Shown here piece by piece: positions 41,301-49,210 of a stretch of DNA of 64,000 nucleotides. The notes below the pieces were generated by a model that did no database searches, had not been told where the DNA came from, and saw only the letters and a list, made by a program, of their open reading frames with translations. Made by a program: the position numbers and the translations under genes. The stretch's first letter is position 1. Every line of letters begins with the position of its first letter. Source of the stretch: an uncultured Odoribacter sp. (GTDB lineage: Bacteria > Bacteroidota > Bacteroidia > Bacteroidales > Marinifilaceae); assembly GCA_910578985.1 (NCBI GenBank), contig CAJTSF010000009.1, forward strand, positions 16,842 through 80,841, given 5' to 3'.

Positions 41301-41816
41301 TTCTATGGCATGCCCGACTACTTGCACGTTACCGTTCCGAATATCATCCGTTTTCAATTGATCCACCAATAATTGATGCTCGATATCCCAAGTTACCTCC
41401 ATCTGGACGGAATCCTTCGCCCAGACACCATGTCCTCTCCGGTAAATATACAAACCGGTATTGTAATTTGTACCGGATTCACTCAAGGGGCTAAGCCAAA
41501 AATCATAAGCCGCAGAATCCTGCTCACCGACAATTCGATGACCGTCTGCAGCTAAATACAAATGATGCCAAGACTCCGGATGCTTGGTGTCTGCATCTTT
41601 CTTTTTGAATTTAAAAAACACATAGGCGGCATCATAATTATAGGCATCCCGCCAAGAATTTTCCCACACGACGGTAAAGGTCATCTTCAAACGCGCACCT
41701 TGTCCGCCTCCTACCGAAGACGCCCGATAACGCACGGAATCAATTCGAATATTATCGGCAGAAGCGGAAATAACCCAACTGAACAACAATAACGCTAAAA
41801 CTCCAATATGTTTCAT
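38352..41816 (-). CDS. Secreted FGE-like/discoidin protein with C-terminal ALK-like glycine-rich domain (2)
   Basis: A 1,154-residue protein. The signal peptide ends SASA/DNIRI, the only copy with Asp at the mature start. The FGE-like core runs from EMVYIPRGAYRIGDG (~172) to RGGSYAS (~658). The F5/8C-like insert shows DPKLAADRINDN, WWWQIDFGRG and ITYFGVNA. An Ig-like domain is followed by a He_PIG-like domain (GLSIDEQTGVISGL, ~813-895). The glycine-rich tip (~902-1154) is the longest of the four, with CWGASGGAK, ILVGMQGGWGN, SFVVAGTN and ICIGGGGGGNQ, ending GHIRITLK. In the DNA it is a run of ccg/cca-gcc triplets on the plus strand (38466-38930). It is the last gene of the probable seven-gene unit starting at 60887; a new promoter lies in the gap just downstream. 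The start is 19 bp from the upstream stop. Confidence 0.88.
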   Translation of the reverse strand: MKHIGVLALLLFSWVISASADNIRIDSVRYRASSVGGGQGARLKMTFTVVWENSWRDAYNYDAAYVFFKFKKKDADTKHPESWHHLYLAADGHRIVGEQDSAAYDFWLSPLSESGTNYNTGLYIYRRGHGVWAKDSVQMEVTWDIEHQLLVDQLKTDDIRNGNVQVVGHAIEMVYIPRGAYRIGDGISNRGFRKLAFPLLEEYDIVTTDYEFSASIGDPKLAADRINDNSNRVLSDWSGEGETSWWWQIDFGRGNEKEITYFGVNASKRQPTYIPTYFVLEGSKDPDVTNPVWDRLWRGAGQGNWIVPKDAYPIEKALRLEKTGKYRVYRLRIEGMTAGFPLVSSIGMTEANLDDLVDYSVLIDSPVTTKDSMRHLGAGDGTVWTDGKIPATFPNGYSAFYAMKYELSQEQYVGFLNKLTYEQQNGLLNGVLDDLEEGDYIFGDKEQANHRNGIILAVKIKGMPAVFGCDLNGNHISSEADDGMNIACNYISIDDMLAYADWACLRPLSEMEYEKMCRPLYPAFPERMGYAWGTTNWVNPQINVTGREDEWASQGYANGNQVLDYPVKVGAFARTTDPSMEMSGAGYWGCMDLSGNLAEIYYNVNHLGLELLLSDSLSGDAGIRTNHQTAHGDGMLDGDGSYNGVASKQWGEDMEMFGIRGGSYASELSELSVADRTWFTGRFEASTQRDSSVTFRLGRTAPTFAELDSWLISESETTTKDGMCNDFFLANGIYVVRGNVPENPQGGAISYIWYSSESGGEMKVLEGEVNQGLYFNKYKNNTSLSQNRGMNMIFKRKVITPYTDSETSSENMIYLITNPFDSDIETFRYSTDTYQVKSNWDISIPHRWGFDKPYPGLSIDEQTGVISGLNATTCNVTVTLVSLQSPDIIYKKQVKETVRDYTAVNGNIRKLKLTAGSYQIECWGASGGAKTIALSLKGAYAMSPYVAAEATDISILVGMQGGWGNSAGGGGGGSFVVAGTNTPICIGGGGGGNQYNQAVTGATYYYAYGQASNYGGRHAACSAVGVGQGGSGNTVSGACGGGGLLSNGGQGNYGRPGVAFVNGGTAVAGTNYSSASGGFGGGASTHGNSGGGGGGGGYTGGSGGNHNSPFHGGGGGSYWLSGGRAIAGYKSMPAINGGNETGHYGNGHIRITLK

Positions 41817-41835
41817 AAACTACTGTTTTGAAAAA

Positions 41836-44800
41836 TTATAGCACTGTAATCCTCACTAATCCATGTCCTTGTTTGCCTGTCATCGAACCGCCCGCAGGAT
41901 TAGGCATGGCAACACCGCCGGAAATGGTTTTCGCCTTTTTCAAATAATATTGAGTCTGTTTGACGTAACTGGAAGGCGGATAAGAAAAGGTAGCCTCCGT
42001 CCATATAAAGCCGGAACCGCCGCCACCGCCCTGCGTGTCGCTTCCCACCGACGTCGTGGAAAGAGTACCTCCTCCATACCAACCGCCGCCACCGCCGCCG
42101 CCATCACCCCTGTTGGTACCGCCGCCATATCCGAAACCTCCCCCATTGCCTGCTTTTGTCTGTGTCCCGTCATAAGTTCCGTAACCATTCCCTGAAGTAC
42201 CGCCACCGTGTCCGTATGAGTCGCCGCTATCCTCTCCGCCACCGCCACCGCCGCCGGCAACGATAATGCGGTGATTGACCGAATTACTGACGATTCGGAT
42301 ATCCGTACCGCCACCGCCACCGTTCCCCGGCTCTCCGGCAGAAGAAGCATAACCGGCTCCACCGCCGTTCCAACCTCCGGCAGCACTCCCACTATTGCTG
42401 GAATAACCTTGTCCGCCCACATAAATATAAATATTGGTATTGGCTGTCAAAGTCAGATTCCCGACGGAATAACCGCCCAAACCTCCCAATCCGGAATTTC
42501 CATTTCCGCTAAGTCGCCGTCCTCCTCCTTCGGCACCCCAACATTCCAACTGGTATGTGCCCGGCGGCAAAGTGATATTTTGTTGTCCTCCCGTATAATT
42601 CCAGTCACGGATCTCCTTGACGCGTTTTTCATAAATCATATTGTCATACAAAGGACAACGCAAAGTCACCACCACATCGCACATTGTATTGGTCAACCCG
42701 GACAACACGCCTGTATTCTCATTAATTGTTATGCCCGGAGTACCGCTTTTAATGGCCCACTGCCGGGGAAGCGAAGCATCCCAATTGCACTTCACTTGAT
42801 GAGTATTGCCCGTATATTGAAACATTTCCAGATTCGACTCAAAAGGATTGGCGACTAAACTGACCACATATTCCGAAGAAGTTTGCGAATCGCTGAAAGG
42901 CGAAAACACTTTCCGTTTAAACTTGAAATTCAAACCGTTGACATTCCCGCCGATCGTATCATTCTTATACTTGTCAAAATACAGATTCTGATTGGTCTGA
43001 TTCTCCATGACTTTCCATTCTCCCCCGCTTTCCGAACAATACCAGATATAATTCAACAAACCGCCATACGGATTCTCAGGCTTATTCCCCTTAATCGTAT
43101 AAGTCGTCGTATTCAGAAAAAAATCGCTCTGATGTTTCCCCTGGGTGGTCTGTTGTTCTTCTGTAATCAACCAGGATTCCAATTCCCGCAACACGGGAGC
43201 CGAATGTCCCAAACGGAAAGTCACCGTCGAATCCCGGTCGGTGATATTGGCAAAATAACCCGTATGCCACGTTCGGTCGGACACTCGTAATAAGGACCCC
43301 TCCGATGCGAAACTCCCTCCTTTCAAAGCTATGCACACAGGATTCTCCGACCAACGTTTCGTCGTGGAACCGTTCCCGTTATAAGCCCCGTTGGTTCCCA
43401 ACAAACCGTCTCCGTGGGAGGTCGCATGACTGGTAATGACATCCACATTCCCGCTGTAACTCTCAGGCAATAGCAAAGTAATCCCCTGATGATTCACATT
43501 ATAACACATCTCCGCCAGATTGCCGCACAAATCCATACATCCCCAAAAACCGGCACCCGATTCTTCTATACCGCTCTGGGTATGCTTGGCAAAAGCCCCC
43601 ACGCGTAAAGGGAAGCCTAACGCACCTCCGTAATTGGCATTGCCTTGGGTTGCAGCCTCCATGGAAGTCCCCATGGCGGCAATATCGCTATGGGAAGCTG
43701 CGGTTAATTTTCGCGTTCCCCAGGCATATTCGCCTCTTGATGGGGAATAGGGGAAAAAGGGACGGCTCATCTTTTCATATTCCATTTCGCTCAAAGGACG
43801 CAAACAAGCCCAATCCGCATAAGCCAGCATATCCCGTATATTCATATAATTGCAAGCGACATTCTGTCCGTCGCGTTCTTGACCGGAAGGATCATCGGTA
43901 TTATAATCACAGGCAAAAGTCACGGGCAATCCGGCCATTTTCGTAACGATTCGAATACCGTTCCGGCAACTCGGAGCATGCCCGTTTCCGAAAATATAAT
44001 CTCCCTCCTGCAACAAATCCAAACGATTATCCAACAATCCGTTCTGTTGAGCATAGGTCAGTTTATTTAAAAAACGGGCATACTGGTCTTGGCTGATTTC
44101 ATATTTCATCGCATAAAAACCGGCATAACCGTTAGGAAACGAAGCTGGCACCGACGAATTCCACCACACACTACCATCCGCAGCCCCGAGATTACGCAGG
44201 GAATCTTTAAGAGTGACAGGATTGTCTATCAACACACTGTAATCTCTTGAATCCTCCAAATCATTTTCCGTCATCCCCACGGATGAAATAATCGGATATC
44301 CCGCATTCATGCCGTCGATTTCTATACGATAAGCCCGAAAGCCGTCCTTATACTCGGGATGTGCCGCGTTGTCATAAACTTTTGCATCGATGGGCAAAGC
44401 CTTCTCGATAGGATAGGCATCTTTTGCCATCATCCAGTTATCTCTTCCGCTGCCTTTCCACACCTCCACCCAATTCCCGCCGTCCGGATCCAAAGAACCC
44501 ATCAATCGGAAGGTGGTAGGATAATAGGTCGGTTGATGCTTGTAAGCATTGACTCCCCAATACGTCAATCTCTTGTTATTGCCGGCGCCGAAATCAATGG
44601 ACCACCACCAAGGGGCGGTTCCGCCTTTCCACTCGCTCAACAGATTCTGGGTATTGTCATTTACTCGATCGGCGGCATAACGCGCGGTTGAATCATTATT
44701 GGAGGATGTCAATAAATAATTGGTGCTGACAATATCATCCTCTGCCGGTATCGGAAATGCCAATTTACGGAATCCTTTCGTGGACACGCCGTCGCCGATG

Positions 44801-45339
44801 CGATAAGCGCCACGGGGAATATACACCATCTCTATGGCATGCGCCACAATCTGCACTTTGCCGTTGGTGATGTCCGTATAAGTCAGCTGGGGATTAATCA
44901 TCTGTTTGGTGATATCCCATGTCACCTCCAACTGCACGGAATCCTTGGGAAAGATGCCGTTTTCTTTCCGATAAATATAAAGACCGGTATTATATTTTGT
45001 CCCTTCGGAACTTAAAGGACACAACCAAAAATCATACTGCCCGTTTCCTCCGACAACCTGATGTCCTTCATGAAAAAGATAAAGATGATTCCAGGGTTGG
45101 GCTACTTTGGTACTGGTCTCTTTACGCTTGAATTTGAAAAACACATAAGCGGCATCATAATTATAGTCATCCCGCCACGAATTCTCCCACGTCACCGTCA
45201 CCCACATCTTCAAAAGAGGCTGCCCGCTATTCACGCTCGTCATGTTATACCGCACGGAATCCACCCGGATATTATTTCCCCTCCCCGCAAAAGGCAGAAG
45301 AAATGAAATGAGCCATATTAGTATGATGTATTTTCTCAT
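41836..45339 (-). CDS. Secreted FGE-like/discoidin protein with C-terminal ALK-like glycine-rich domain (3)
   Basis: A 1,167-residue protein with signal peptide ending FAGRG/NNIRV. The FGE-like domain opens at ~170 and closes at RGGSFAS (~673). The discoidin-like insert (YAADRVNDN, WWWSIDFGAG, LTYWGVNA) carries an extra loop near VYDNAAHPEYKDGF compared with its neighbours. Ig-like (YIWYCSESGGEWKVME) and He_PIG-like (GITINENTGVLSGL, ~835-912) domains lead into the glycine-rich tip (~917-1167). The tip has CWGAEGGGRR, IYVGGQGYSSN, GGWNGGGAG, GTDIRIVSN and IIVAGGGGGGG, ending GLVRITVL. The tip holds a non-glycine loop (ATFSYPPSSYVKQTQYYLKK) absent from the other copies and so a candidate ligand-facing insertion. 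It lies 5 bp downstream of the previous gene, in the same operon. Confidence 0.88.
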   Translation of the reverse strand: MRKYIILIWLISFLLPFAGRGNNIRVDSVRYNMTSVNSGQPLLKMWVTVTWENSWRDDYNYDAAYVFFKFKRKETSTKVAQPWNHLYLFHEGHQVVGGNGQYDFWLCPLSSEGTKYNTGLYIYRKENGIFPKDSVQLEVTWDITKQMINPQLTYTDITNGKVQIVAHAIEMVYIPRGAYRIGDGVSTKGFRKLAFPIPAEDDIVSTNYLLTSSNNDSTARYAADRVNDNTQNLLSEWKGGTAPWWWSIDFGAGNNKRLTYWGVNAYKHQPTYYPTTFRLMGSLDPDGGNWVEVWKGSGRDNWMMAKDAYPIEKALPIDAKVYDNAAHPEYKDGFRAYRIEIDGMNAGYPIISSVGMTENDLEDSRDYSVLIDNPVTLKDSLRNLGAADGSVWWNSSVPASFPNGYAGFYAMKYEISQDQYARFLNKLTYAQQNGLLDNRLDLLQEGDYIFGNGHAPSCRNGIRIVTKMAGLPVTFACDYNTDDPSGQERDGQNVACNYMNIRDMLAYADWACLRPLSEMEYEKMSRPFFPYSPSRGEYAWGTRKLTAASHSDIAAMGTSMEAATQGNANYGGALGFPLRVGAFAKHTQSGIEESGAGFWGCMDLCGNLAEMCYNVNHQGITLLLPESYSGNVDVITSHATSHGDGLLGTNGAYNGNGSTTKRWSENPVCIALKGGSFASEGSLLRVSDRTWHTGYFANITDRDSTVTFRLGHSAPVLRELESWLITEEQQTTQGKHQSDFFLNTTTYTIKGNKPENPYGGLLNYIWYCSESGGEWKVMENQTNQNLYFDKYKNDTIGGNVNGLNFKFKRKVFSPFSDSQTSSEYVVSLVANPFESNLEMFQYTGNTHQVKCNWDASLPRQWAIKSGTPGITINENTGVLSGLTNTMCDVVVTLRCPLYDNMIYEKRVKEIRDWNYTGGQQNITLPPGTYQLECWGAEGGGRRLSGNGNSGLGGLGGYSVGNLTLTANTNIYIYVGGQGYSSNSGSAAGGWNGGGAGYASSAGEPGNGGGGGTDIRIVSNSVNHRIIVAGGGGGGGEDSGDSYGHGGGTSGNGYGTYDGTQTKAGNGGGFGYGGGTNRGDGGGGGGGWYGGGTLSTTSVGSDTQGGGGGSGFIWTEATFSYPPSSYVKQTQYYLKKAKTISGGVAMPNPAGGSMTGKQGHGLVRITVL

Positions 45340-45344
45340 ATTCG

Positions 45345-48300
45345 TTATTTTACTGTGATTCGGATTAAACCATTTCCGCTTCTTGATCCATTACTCATAT
45401 ATCCATCTTGAACCCCACCAATATAACCGGAACCGCCACCACCACCCTGGTCATCATAATCGTCATATTTGGGATAATCATTACCTCCAGCACCACCACC
45501 ATAGTAGCCACCACCACCACCACCACCACCGGACTTAGAACCATAACTATTAGAACCTCCATATCCTCGACCACCCGCACTTCCTCCACCTCCTCCCTTA
45601 CCTCCTCTATTAGAGTGACCTCCCTCTCCACCACCTCGCGAACCTGAACCATTACCTCCTGTAACTCCACCTCCCGAACCACCTGCTGATGGTCCCTTAC
45701 CTCCTCCTCCTCCTGCAACTATGATTTGATAACTAATACCTGTACTACCTGAACGAATGTCAGTCATACCTCCACCAACATCCGATGCTCTTCCATGCCC
45801 AGAACCTCCTCCATTCCAACCATTTTGCCCTCCGACATAAAGATAAAGAGTTTGGCTGTTACCCGCATAATTACCTCTGGCATATCCACCGTATCCACCC
45901 TGACCGGTTCCTCCCTGTGCGCCATAACACTCTAACTGATAGGTTCCACCGGATAATCGTACAGACTTATAAGAGCCTGTATACGCATATTCTCTGGATG
46001 TCTCTTTTACTGTTTTTTTATGAACAATATCCGGACAACGCTGATCCACTAAAGTGACAACAACATTACATATAGTCCCGCTTAACCCGCTTAATACTCC
46101 TGATGTATTAATGGAAATTCCCCCTCGTGCCCCCTCTATATCCCATCGTTTTGGAATATTACTTCCCCAACTATGCGTAACTTGCAAAGTATTAGTTGAA
46201 CCGGTTCCATTACTAAATGTTTGCACTAAAGTGCTACCAAACGGATTATCTATCGCACAATCAGGCATTATGAAATTTACTGTATCTTTGAAAACATAAC
46301 AACCATCGGTACTGGTTAAAGTAACCTCTATCGGACGAACTTCGTTAGGACTTGGATTATCAAAGTTTCCCCACACAGGATGACAAAAACTGGTCAACAC
46401 TCTATCTTGATTTAATAATGGCTTATTCGATTTAATATCCCGCCAAACAATATTAACTAAATAATCCGACGTCACACGAATACCTTCTGTCCCGGTTCCT
46501 ATGACTACCTCAGTTTTATCAAAAGAGTATGAAGGCATAGGTACTTTATAGACGATTGTATCTTTATGGAAAATATGATTATAAATTGACATATGAACAG
46601 CGATTGGTCTATCTTCTCCAAATTGGAAATCGTTAAAATAACTACAATCCAACCTAAAATAACTGCTCTTATCTGTCTCCGTCGTTGGAGGATATTCTAC
46701 TCCTGTTTTTATATCAATCCATTTAACAACCAAATTCGTACTTTGACTTGTCACTGTTATTCCATGATTAGTAGTTCCAAAAATATAAGTCGCCTTACTT
46801 TTATCTATTTCATAGGTAGGATCTACGACCCGCAAACCTATTTGAGCCATACTTTCACCTTGAGGGGTCACAATTTTTCGTCGATAGCGATACTCTCTCA
46901 TTTTTCCTCCCTCTCCAAAACGCCCAATAACATTAGGCAAATTCAAATCTTTATCTGTAAACCCCTCCATCAAAGTCCAATCTTGGCTATCATCCTCACT
47001 CTTACTCCATAAAACACAATAAGTAGCCCCCACATCTGCCGCCCCACTACCGGAAACAATATAATTTTCCCCATCGTTAATTGTATCATAAACGATATGC
47101 CCGTCACTTCCGACTTCCCCATTCAATAATGTTAAGGTATTCACCACTTCCAAGACTTCTTCCGCCGGACACCTCCTCCCCAGACGAATCCCCACCGTAC
47201 TGTCCCGCTCATTCACATCCTTCCAATAGTTCTGGAAATACCGCCGGTCGGACACGGCCAATTCTTTGACATCCGTGCTTCCGAAATGACCGCCCCGCAA
47301 TGCAAAGGCAGCCGGACCGGCAGGCCAAGCTGCGACATTCGCCGCTTCCGGCAAAGCTGCCGCCGTCAAATATCCATTTCCGTGTCCGGCAATAAAATCT
47401 TTACCCTTAAACACGCGTCCCGCTGCATTGACATTGTAATAAGGTTCTGCCAAATTACCGCTCAATTCAAATACCCCCCAATAACTCACCCCGCATCCTT
47501 CCCGGTTTGCCGTCTCGCTTCCGGCAAAAACGCCATTCCGCAAAGGACCTCCCACAACTCCGTTGTAATTGGCGTTTCCGTCCGCCCGCTCCGCGCTTGA
47601 ACCGACATTCCGCAAATTTCCGGCATGTTCCAACCCTAAAGAATTCCAGGCATACTCTCCGACTTGCGGAATGGCAGTGTAATCATACAAAGGACGCCCC
47701 AATTTCTCAAACTCCAATTCGGTCATCGGACGCAAACCGCTCCAGGCTGCATAAGCCTGCAAATCCTTTAATGATAGATAATTGCAAGCCAACGTCTGCC
47801 CGTCATCGTCATTCCCCGGCAAATTCTTCGGATTCAAATTATTGGCAAACACCATCGGCGCTCCCGTAACTTTTCGCTCCACGATAATGCCGTTACGGCA
47901 ATTCACCGTATCACGGCGAGGACCGAAAATATACTCTCCCTCCTCCATCGCTGCCAAACCGGGAATCAAAGCCTGTTGTTGCGCCCAAGTCAAGGTATTC
48001 AAAAAAGAGACATACTGCTCTTGGGTCAATTCATATTTCATGGCATAAAACTCTTGGTAGCCATTGGGATAATCGGACTTCACCACAGCTCCGCTGTTCC
48101 AAGCCGTACCGTCTTGCGCCCCGAAACTACGCTTGGACTCCAATATCAGAGAATCCCGATCCACCAGAACAGTATGGTCTTTGATCAAAGGATTATCCAC
48201 ATCCGTCATGGAGATACTCTTGATGGCTAAAGTTCCAGTAAAATCCTCGAACACCAAACGATAAATCGAATAAGCCTTCGTATTCCCCGTGGCAATGGTT

Positions 48301-49199
48301 TGCTCACTGGGGTAAGCGGAATTGGTCGCAACAATCCAGTCGGAAGAGGATTTCTCGAAAATAACCACCGGATCATCAAAAAGCGAGGCTTGGGCTTCTA
48401 ATCGCCATTTCTTGGGCACCGCACTGTTTTGCGTGGCACAAATTCCCAAATACCGGATAATTTTGTTTGTTCCGAAATCCACTTCCCACTCGGCGCCTGT
48501 TCCCTCTGCCGGTATCCAGCAACTGGTCGTATCGCCGACACTGCCGCCCACATGATCGGCTGCTTTGTAAGGATCTCCCGAAGGAGAATACAAATTGCAA
48601 TCGCTATTGATCAAATCGGCGGAAGTCGGAAAAGGAACATAATCCCGCCAGAACACTTTATTTTCTTTCAAATTGTCTCCTGCTCGGAAAGGACCTCTGG
48701 GAACACGCACCATCTCGATGCCGAAAGCTGACATTAAAACGGCATTTCTATTGATGTCGGAAAAAGTCAATGCCCCTCGGGAATTGGATTTTATATTCCA
48801 ACTGACCTCGACCGGAATTTCTACCGAGCCATTTCCTTTTTGATTCAAATAAACATAAAAACCGATATGTCCGTCTTCAACAGCTCCCTCTGCCAACTCG
48901 CAAGAATAACGGGAATCGGTCGTCCGGCAGGATTCGATATACATGGGATGCCACTCCTGACCTGCATTCGCCCTCTTCCGGTATTTCAAAAAGACATACA
49001 CGGCATCATGGTTATAATCATCTTTCCAGGCATGGTCCCAACTAATCGTAAAACTCAAGTGCAATATATCGTTTTGAGCCGTCACTTCACGCGGTCTATA
49101 AGTGATACTGCTAATCTTGACATTATTCCCGAAAACTTCGCATAACCCAAAGCAACAAATAAACAATACGAAATATCTTGTCAATCTCATCGTTTTCAT
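45345..49199 (-). CDS. Secreted FGE-like/discoidin protein with two extra domains and a glycine-rich tip (4), mosaic composition
   Basis: The largest FGE-like paralog, at 1,284 residues. The signal peptide ends EVFG/NNVKI. The FGE-like core opens at EMVRVPRGPFRAGDN (~161) and closes at RGGHFGS (~633). The F5/8C-like insert is divergent (YKAADHVGGSVGD, WEVDFGTN, IRYLGIC). Between the Ig-like domain and the tip are two related ~100-residue domains found in no neighbour: EIDKSKATYIFGTTNHGITV...WIDIKTG and SFDKTEVVIGTGTEGIRV...WRDIKSN. A He_PIG-like domain (GGISINTSGVLSGL) and the glycine-rich tip (~1070-1284, ending GLIRITVK) follow. The part encoding the extra domains and tip (45345 to ~47120) is much more AT-rich and uses GGA/GGT for glycine. 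The FGE part is GC-richer, like the upstream genes. This suggests that the 3' half was acquired by recombination. Confidence 0.87.
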   Translation of the reverse strand: MKTMRLTRYFVLFICCFGLCEVFGNNVKISSITYRPREVTAQNDILHLSFTISWDHAWKDDYNHDAVYVFLKYRKRANAGQEWHPMYIESCRTTDSRYSCELAEGAVEDGHIGFYVYLNQKGNGSVEIPVEVSWNIKSNSRGALTFSDINRNAVLMSAFGIEMVRVPRGPFRAGDNLKENKVFWRDYVPFPTSADLINSDCNLYSPSGDPYKAADHVGGSVGDTTSCWIPAEGTGAEWEVDFGTNKIIRYLGICATQNSAVPKKWRLEAQASLFDDPVVIFEKSSSDWIVATNSAYPSEQTIATGNTKAYSIYRLVFEDFTGTLAIKSISMTDVDNPLIKDHTVLVDRDSLILESKRSFGAQDGTAWNSGAVVKSDYPNGYQEFYAMKYELTQEQYVSFLNTLTWAQQQALIPGLAAMEEGEYIFGPRRDTVNCRNGIIVERKVTGAPMVFANNLNPKNLPGNDDDGQTLACNYLSLKDLQAYAAWSGLRPMTELEFEKLGRPLYDYTAIPQVGEYAWNSLGLEHAGNLRNVGSSAERADGNANYNGVVGGPLRNGVFAGSETANREGCGVSYWGVFELSGNLAEPYYNVNAAGRVFKGKDFIAGHGNGYLTAAALPEAANVAAWPAGPAAFALRGGHFGSTDVKELAVSDRRYFQNYWKDVNERDSTVGIRLGRRCPAEEVLEVVNTLTLLNGEVGSDGHIVYDTINDGENYIVSGSGAADVGATYCVLWSKSEDDSQDWTLMEGFTDKDLNLPNVIGRFGEGGKMREYRYRRKIVTPQGESMAQIGLRVVDPTYEIDKSKATYIFGTTNHGITVTSQSTNLVVKWIDIKTGVEYPPTTETDKSSYFRLDCSYFNDFQFGEDRPIAVHMSIYNHIFHKDTIVYKVPMPSYSFDKTEVVIGTGTEGIRVTSDYLVNIVWRDIKSNKPLLNQDRVLTSFCHPVWGNFDNPSPNEVRPIEVTLTSTDGCYVFKDTVNFIMPDCAIDNPFGSTLVQTFSNGTGSTNTLQVTHSWGSNIPKRWDIEGARGGISINTSGVLSGLSGTICNVVVTLVDQRCPDIVHKKTVKETSREYAYTGSYKSVRLSGGTYQLECYGAQGGTGQGGYGGYARGNYAGNSQTLYLYVGGQNGWNGGGSGHGRASDVGGGMTDIRSGSTGISYQIIVAGGGGGKGPSAGGSGGGVTGGNGSGSRGGGEGGHSNRGGKGGGGGSAGGRGYGGSNSYGSKSGGGGGGGGYYGGGAGGNDYPKYDDYDDQGGGGGSGYIGGVQDGYMSNGSRSGNGLIRITVK

Positions 49200-49210
49200 C
49201 GTTTATTTAC

